From: JABDII01 sp963815325
GTDB taxonomy: Bacteria > Gemmatimonadota > Gemmatimonadetes > Gemmatimonadales > GWC2-71-9
NCBI GenBank assembly: GCA_963815325.1
Contig: CAWFGG010000009.1
Span: 248,001 to 312,000 of the forward strand
Direction of reading: 5' to 3'
Length of the DNA: 64,000 nt
Part shown: positions 60,226-64,000 of the stretch, in pieces
How positions within the stretch are numbered: position 1 is the stretch's first letter
Layout of the letters: each line of letters opens with the position of its first letter
Program-made: the position numbers and the translations under genes
Notes under the pieces: generated by a model
What the model was told of the DNA's origin: nothing
What the model saw: the letters and a program-made list of their open reading frames with translations, nothing else
Database searches by the model: none

Positions 60226-61098
60226 CTAGGAGGAAGGCGTGCGAGGGACATCACCTCCCGCTCGGACGAGATCGAGCATGTCCTGACACCGCTTCCCCCA
60301 TGGATTGAACCTGTTGGTGGTGACGCCCGTTTCCCACGCAGCGACGGCGGCTTCCTGGTCGTCCGAAAACCAAAGTGCCCGACCGAGCTCGTGGTGGGCC
60401 TCGATCAAGTTTGGCCCGAGATCGATGGTCTTGCGAAAGAAGGTGACGGCATCCTCGTACATTTCGCGCTCTAAGTATACCAGCCCAAGGTAATAGTGCG
60501 CGTAGAGCGTCGCCTTGCGATCGTTGTCCAGGCGGATGGCTTTGGACAAATGCTCGATTGCTTCACCAAAGATTCCCTTCTTGAGGCAGACGTAGCCCAC
60601 ATTGATGCGAGCCAACGAATTTGCGGGCTCCTTCGACAACACCTTGGAGAAGGTGGCGAGCGCGTCGTCGTAGGTCTCGCTGAGCATCTGCGCCCAGCCG
60701 AGCAGCGAGCGCGCCTGCGAGTCGTCGGGCGAGAGACTGAGCGCCTTCGTCAGTGCCTGAATGGCGCCTTCGTGGTCGCCCAGGGCAATGAGGTTCCATC
60801 CCTTGTCGATGTAGGTGGACGCGCCCAAGTGATCAGCCCGAATCGCCGGCCGGTCTCCGGAGAAGTGCGGGCTCTGCCGAGGGTCCGGCGTGCCTGCCAC
60901 CTGTTTGTACCGCTCCACCAGCCCACGAATCGACTCCTTGACATCGGTCAACTCGAGGAGCGCCCCATCGACCAGCTTGAAATACGCAATGATGTCGCGC
61001 TTGAGCGCCTCCCGTTCCCCGGGCGAGCTCGCCCGATCCAACCGCGCGGCGATCGCGGCCCCCTGGGTCCGCAACTGCGCCAGCCACTCTTCCGTCAT
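60226..61098 (-). CDS. cytosolic TPR-repeat protein
   Basis: This 290-residue protein has no signal peptide. An N-terminal helical part (residues 1-70, LTDVKESIRGLVERYKQVAG) is followed by at least five tetratricopeptide repeats (AIQALTKALSLSPDDSQARS; ALATFSKVLSKEPANSLARI; AIEHLSKAIRLDNDRKATLY; AVTFFRKTIDLGPNLIEAHH). It likely binds partner proteins. The ATG overlaps the preceding small gene stop (ATGA), and its own 3' end overlaps the disturbed start of the peptidase gene. Confidence 0.85.
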   Translation of the reverse strand: MTEEWLAQLRTQGAAIAARLDRASSPGEREALKRDIIAYFKLVDGALLELTDVKESIRGLVERYKQVAGTPDPRQSPHFSGDRPAIRADHLGASTYIDKGWNLIALGDHEGAIQALTKALSLSPDDSQARSLLGWAQMLSETYDDALATFSKVLSKEPANSLARINVGYVCLKKGIFGEAIEHLSKAIRLDNDRKATLYAHYYLGLVYLEREMYEDAVTFFRKTIDLGPNLIEAHHELGRALWFSDDQEAAVAAWETGVTTNRFNPWGKRCQDMLDLVRAGGDVPRTPSS

Positions 61099-61358
61099 CG
61101 GCTTACTCCGTGCTGTTCGAACTGTGGGCGGATTGCCGACACGCGAGCATTCGTTGCACCTGGGTGAAGCTCGGGTGTGAACACCAGAGTCCCAGCTTGG
61201 AATAGCACCATCTGGAGGTGGTCATCCGTACTGCGCATCCACCCGGCATCCTCCTTCGATGTGCACCGCATGGGCGCGGCGTGAGGCATCCGCCGGGCGA
61301 TGAAGCCCTCACTGGTCCAGCCCGGCGCGGCATCGTCCGCTACGAGAATCAATGTCAT
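61095..61358 (-). CDS. unrecognised small protein next to cheD
   Basis: This 87-residue protein starts MTLILVADDAAPGWTSEGFI and contains hydrophobic strands such as QMVLFQAGTLVFTPELHPG. I recognise no family; its 'LILVADD' opening superficially resembles a receiver-domain start but the rest does not. The start at 61358 lies 1 nt after the cheD stop. Coupling to cheD and the TPR gene suggests a shared process. Confidence 0.6.
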   Translation of the reverse strand: MTLILVADDAAPGWTSEGFIARRMPHAAPMRCTSKEDAGWMRSTDDHLQMVLFQAGTLVFTPELHPGATNARVSAIRPQFEQHGVSR

Positions 61359-61359
61359 G

Positions 61360-61851
61360 TCACAGAGCAGTGAGATCGCGACCCACGGCGCGGATCTCGA
61401 TGCGGCCGTCATCGACCGCAAAACGAAGCGACCGGCCGAAGTCGCCGCCCGTTGCCTCACCACTCACCGGAATTCGCTCCGCCCGCAATACGGCCCGCGT
61501 CGCGGCCAGATTGCGCTCTCCCATTGGCATGGTCCGACCCTGCAGCAAGGCACCGAACATGTTTGCCCCGCCGATCAGCCGCGCGTGCAGCCGCCGCCGT
61601 CCGGCCCCGGCCTCAATCATGCCATCGACGAGGAGGGGGATGGCGGTTTGAGGGAACTTGCCCGGCTTGCCACGCTCCCGCGTGAGCGACGGCGACGGAA
61701 GAAGAATGTGAGCGAGACCTCCAATGTTGGTCACGGGATCGTGCACCGCCACGGCCACGCAGCTGCTGAGTCCCAATGCGACGAGGATGTCTGCACCGGC
61801 CCCCACCCGATACTCGGCGATGTCGACGAGGACCTCGTGTGGATCCGTCAT
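61360..61851 (-). CDS. cheD: chemoreceptor glutamine deamidase CheD
   Basis: CheD deamidates glutamines on methyl-accepting receptors and in Bacillus also stimulates CheC. The 163-residue protein has the papain-like dyad: Cys in LVALGLSSCVAVAVHDP and His in GGLAHILLPSPS, with the Thr/Ser and RLIGGANMFG and GERNLAATRAVLRAERIPV motifs. The start at ATG 61851 was set by conservation. No cheA, cheW or receptor gene is in the window, so CheD may serve receptors encoded elsewhere. Confidence 0.93.
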   Translation of the reverse strand: MTDPHEVLVDIAEYRVGAGADILVALGLSSCVAVAVHDPVTNIGGLAHILLPSPSLTRERGKPGKFPQTAIPLLVDGMIEAGAGRRRLHARLIGGANMFGALLQGRTMPMGERNLAATRAVLRAERIPVSGEATGGDFGRSLRFAVDDGRIEIRAVGRDLTAL

Positions 61852-61864
61852 GCGTCGTCTCGGA

Positions 61865-63484
61865 TCACGACACCGATCCCAGCATTTCGAGATTCGACCG
61901 CGCGAGTTCGTGCCCAGCATTGAGTTCGGTCGCCCGCTGCCAATAGGCCTTGGCCTGCACGAAGTCCCGTCGCTTGAACGAAATGTTCCCCAATTTGAAA
62001 TAGAGATCGTCACCCAGATCGGGAGTCAGTTTGATGACTCGCTCGTAGGCGGCACAGGCCTCGTCGTACTTGCCGGCGCGATACAACAAGTCCGCCATGT
62101 TCTTCGAGATCTGTGGCAGCGTGGGCTCCTCGGTAAACGCGCGGTCGAGTTGCGTCTCGGCGGCGGCGATGTCCCCGTCCAACTCCAAGAGCACCGCAAG
62201 ATTGTTGTTCAACACGGCGCTCGCCGGATAGGACGCCACTCCCGCCCGAGCCACCTCCAATGCCGCGGCCTGGTTGCCGGCCCCGGCATGCGCCAGGGTC
62301 GCCGCCCAGTACCAGGTAGCGGGCGGGTCCGCATCGCCCATGAGTTCCCGCGCCCGGATCAGGCGCGCAGACGCCAGCGCGTGGTCTTCGCGCAGCAGGG
62401 CCGAGATCCCCCACCCCAGCGTGATCCGGGGATTGTCCCGCGCCTTGTCGACGGCCGCCGCGTAGGTGGCTTCGGCTTCGGTCAGCCGCCCGAGTCGCTC
62501 CATGGCGAACGCCAAGTTGTGGAGCGCACTCGCACGCGGTCCTCCCTTCTCCACCGCGCGTTGGAACATCGCAATCGCTTCCTCCCACCGCCCGTGCTTG
62601 ACGGCAATGAGTCCGAGATGGAAAGGTGCGTTCCCATCGGCGGGGCGCAGCTCCGCCACGCGCCGGAATTCCCTCTCGGCCTCCTCCAACATGCTGGCCC
62701 GGTAGAAGGCGATTCCGAGGTTGCGGTGCTCCTCGATCCGCCCCTCGTTGGCCCGGCTGACCTCACTCGTGGCCGACGTGCCGACCCGGTGAACGAAGCC
62801 GGCCGTGATCAGCCCGAAGAGTGCCTTGCCGACGTCGAATTCACCCATGCCGGCCGCGTCGATCAACTGGCTGACGTCGCGCTGTCCGTCGAGAAGGGGG
62901 AGCAACCGCTCCTGCTCTGGAGAGAGCGTGGCTGTCGACGCGGCGATCCGGCTCTCGCGGACTTCGAAGATGACATCGAAGCTCGGGATTTTGTGTTGGA
63001 TGAGACTCCACTCGTCGACCCGCCTGGCGCCCTCGAGCAGTAATGTTTCCGGAGCGATGGAGACGAGCACGTCCTGAGTTGCAGGCTGCACATCGACTTC
63101 GAAATTGAATGTCCCCGAGTTCCACGTGAAGAGGAAATAGACGGCCTCCTCGATTTGCAAGGCAACGTACTGCACCAATTCCTCGCGGGAAATCGCTCCG
63201 GTATCGACCAATATCTGGCCGAGCTTCTTGTCATCGAATGTGCCTTGCAGGTCGATGGCTTGCGCCAATTGCTCGGGGGAGATCCGACCGCTGTTCACCA
63301 GGATATCGCCGAGCCGGTCGCGCCGGTTGACGATAGAGGCGTAGACGATGCGGCCGTTTCGGAAGTAGACGTAGCCGAAATTGTGGCGGTGGGCGACGGC
63401 CAGGCAGCCCGTCTTCTGGCCCATGGCCAGAAGCTGAACCACATCGGGAAGACTGGCCTCCTTGAGGCTGCCCTTGATGGCCAT
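61865..63484 (-). CDS. DUF4388 (PATAN-like) domain protein with TPR repeats
   Basis: This 539-residue protein begins IKGSLKEASLPDVVQLLAMG and GYVYFRNGRIVYASIVN, the DUF4388 domain. Two related helical units follow (LGDILVNSGRISPEQLAQAI and LGQILVDTGAISREELVQYV), like the N-terminal units of type II/IV secretion ATPases. TPR repeats run from about residue 250 to the end (LGIAFYRASMLEEAEREFRR and later). DUF4388/PATAN proteins in myxobacteria and cyanobacteria act with response regulators or motility systems. It overlaps the upstream gene as TGATG and precedes cheD. Confidence 0.85.
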   Translation of the reverse strand: MAIKGSLKEASLPDVVQLLAMGQKTGCLAVAHRHNFGYVYFRNGRIVYASIVNRRDRLGDILVNSGRISPEQLAQAIDLQGTFDDKKLGQILVDTGAISREELVQYVALQIEEAVYFLFTWNSGTFNFEVDVQPATQDVLVSIAPETLLLEGARRVDEWSLIQHKIPSFDVIFEVRESRIAASTATLSPEQERLLPLLDGQRDVSQLIDAAGMGEFDVGKALFGLITAGFVHRVGTSATSEVSRANEGRIEEHRNLGIAFYRASMLEEAEREFRRVAELRPADGNAPFHLGLIAVKHGRWEEAIAMFQRAVEKGGPRASALHNLAFAMERLGRLTEAEATYAAAVDKARDNPRITLGWGISALLREDHALASARLIRARELMGDADPPATWYWAATLAHAGAGNQAAALEVARAGVASYPASAVLNNNLAVLLELDGDIAAAETQLDRAFTEEPTLPQISKNMADLLYRAGKYDEACAAYERVIKLTPDLGDDLYFKLGNISFKRRDFVQAKAYWQRATELNAGHELARSNLEMLGSVS

Positions 63485-64000
63485 CAGCTCCACTCCTCCA
63501 CGACCCGGTCGCCGGCATCGGGCCAATGCCAGACCATCTTCTCCCGGCTCCTGAGGCCGCCGGCCACAGGCACCACAACACCGCTCAGCCGGGTTCTCTG
63601 CTCGCGGGCGGGCGGCGCCTGCGGCATACCCTCCAAGAGCTCGCGGGCAAACGCCACCGTCGGCGTCTTCCCTTGGACCTCGGCGTTGTTGAGCAACCGA
63701 TGCACCAGGCCTTGGAGACTTCGCACCGACTCCGCCGGTCGATTCGCCAGGTAGGATGTGAGCTCGGGATCCACCAGACTGAGCTTGGCGGCCAGGAGGC
63801 GCTCGACTACGCGAGACCGGATTTCACGGTCTGGAGGAGCGAGGGCCACGACGAGGCCTCTCTGGAGGCGGTCCACGATGCCCCGGTCCAGCGCCAACTG
63901 CGGCAGGGGAACGACCGAGGTGACCACCAGCTGGGCGCGGGCCTCGAGCAGTGCGTCGAGCAGCTCCACCAGCTCGGCGCCGAGCGGCGGGTGGTCGGCC
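63484..64000 (-). CDS. DnaA/Hda-like AAA+ ATPase, C-terminal part, cut by the window edge
   Basis: About 172 residues of the 3' end are present, and the frame continues past the edge. The visible part shows a sensor-1-like strand and arginine-finger region (LVVTSVVPLPQLALDRGIVD; RLQRGLVVALAPPDREIRSR) and a lid helical domain (AAKLSLVDPELTSYLANRPA; ESVRSLQGLVHRLLN), all as in DnaA domain III or Hda. A Lys/Arg-poor tail without a DnaA-type DNA-binding helix-turn-helix (domain IV) follows, favouring an Hda-like regulator over DnaA itself. The N-terminal Walker motifs are outside the window. Confidence 0.72.
   Translation of the reverse strand, partial: ADHPPLGAELVELLDALLEARAQLVVTSVVPLPQLALDRGIVDRLQRGLVVALAPPDREIRSRVVERLLAAKLSLVDPELTSYLANRPAESVRSLQGLVHRLLNNAEVQGKTPTVAFARELLEGMPQAPPAREQRTRLSGVVVPVAGGLRSREKMVWHWPDAGDRVVEEWS

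Noticed and set aside
1..64000. Mobile elements, prophage, CRISPR arrays, defence or biosynthetic clusters
   Set aside because: I looked for transposases, integrases, regularly spaced repeats, restriction or toxin-antitoxin genes and NRPS/PKS domains and saw none; the window is core chromosome.

Overview
The window is a GC-rich (roughly two-thirds G+C by eye), very densely packed bacterial chromosome segment made almost entirely of core genes. I see no insertion sequence, integrase, prophage, CRISPR array or defence island. The organism makes meso-diaminopimelate peptidoglycan (the MurE has a DNPR motif), has a didermic envelope (several beta-barrel-like and lipoprotein genes), makes its own riboflavin, takes up cobalamin and carries a complete mannose-type PTS with HPr kinase. 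Gene content and style (PASTA-tailed FtsI, a PorV-like protein, DUF1844, a DUF4388-TPR protein) suggest Gemmatimonadota. That placement is an inference from gene content, not a phylogeny.

Layout. Nearly everything is on the minus strand, so read right to left. 64000-59366: a DnaA/Hda-like ATPase (cut by the edge), a DUF4388-TPR protein, CheD, a small protein, a TPR protein and a peptidase-MA-like protein with an apparently frameshifted start. 59290-56912: a candidate 6S RNA, a small membrane protein, tRNA-Val(UAC), a secreted TPR protein and tRNA-Asp(GUC). 56833-35474: the division and cell wall cluster rsmH-ftsL-ftsI-murE-murF-mraY-murD-ftsW-murG-murC-ftsQ-ftsA-ftsZ, continuing into an M23 peptidase, a large membrane protein, ftsY and recG. 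mraZ, murB and ddl are absent from it.

35462-31827: the only plus-strand genes are mazG and a PQQ-propeller/small-protein pair; asnS lies between them on the minus strand. 31791-19929: alr-DUF1844-deoB-cdd-lipoprotein-PorV-like, then miaB-comFB-comEC-fbp-methylmalonyl-CoA mutase. 19823-11038: from a good sigma70-type promoter, fmdB-argS-PfkB kinase-purM-barrel protein, then ribD-ribE-ribBA-ribH-nusB. 11041-3043: glycosyltransferase, hpf, hprK, PTS EIIA-EIIB-EIIC(frameshifted)-EIID, ptsH, ptsI, metK. 2994-1: a DUF151 nuclease, an unknown secreted protein, a cobalamin riboswitch, btuF and the start of btuC.

Genes are coupled through ATGA, GTGA or TGATG stop/start overlaps at more than twenty junctions, which decided many starts given here. 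Points most worth a second look: the one-base frameshift in EIIC inside an otherwise intact PTS-HprK-HPF module, the 6S RNA candidate, comFB beside comEC, the overlapping bidirectional alr/mazG promoter, the extension of the division cluster from ftsZ into a LytM peptidase, and the CheD/DUF4388/Hda-like neighbourhood.
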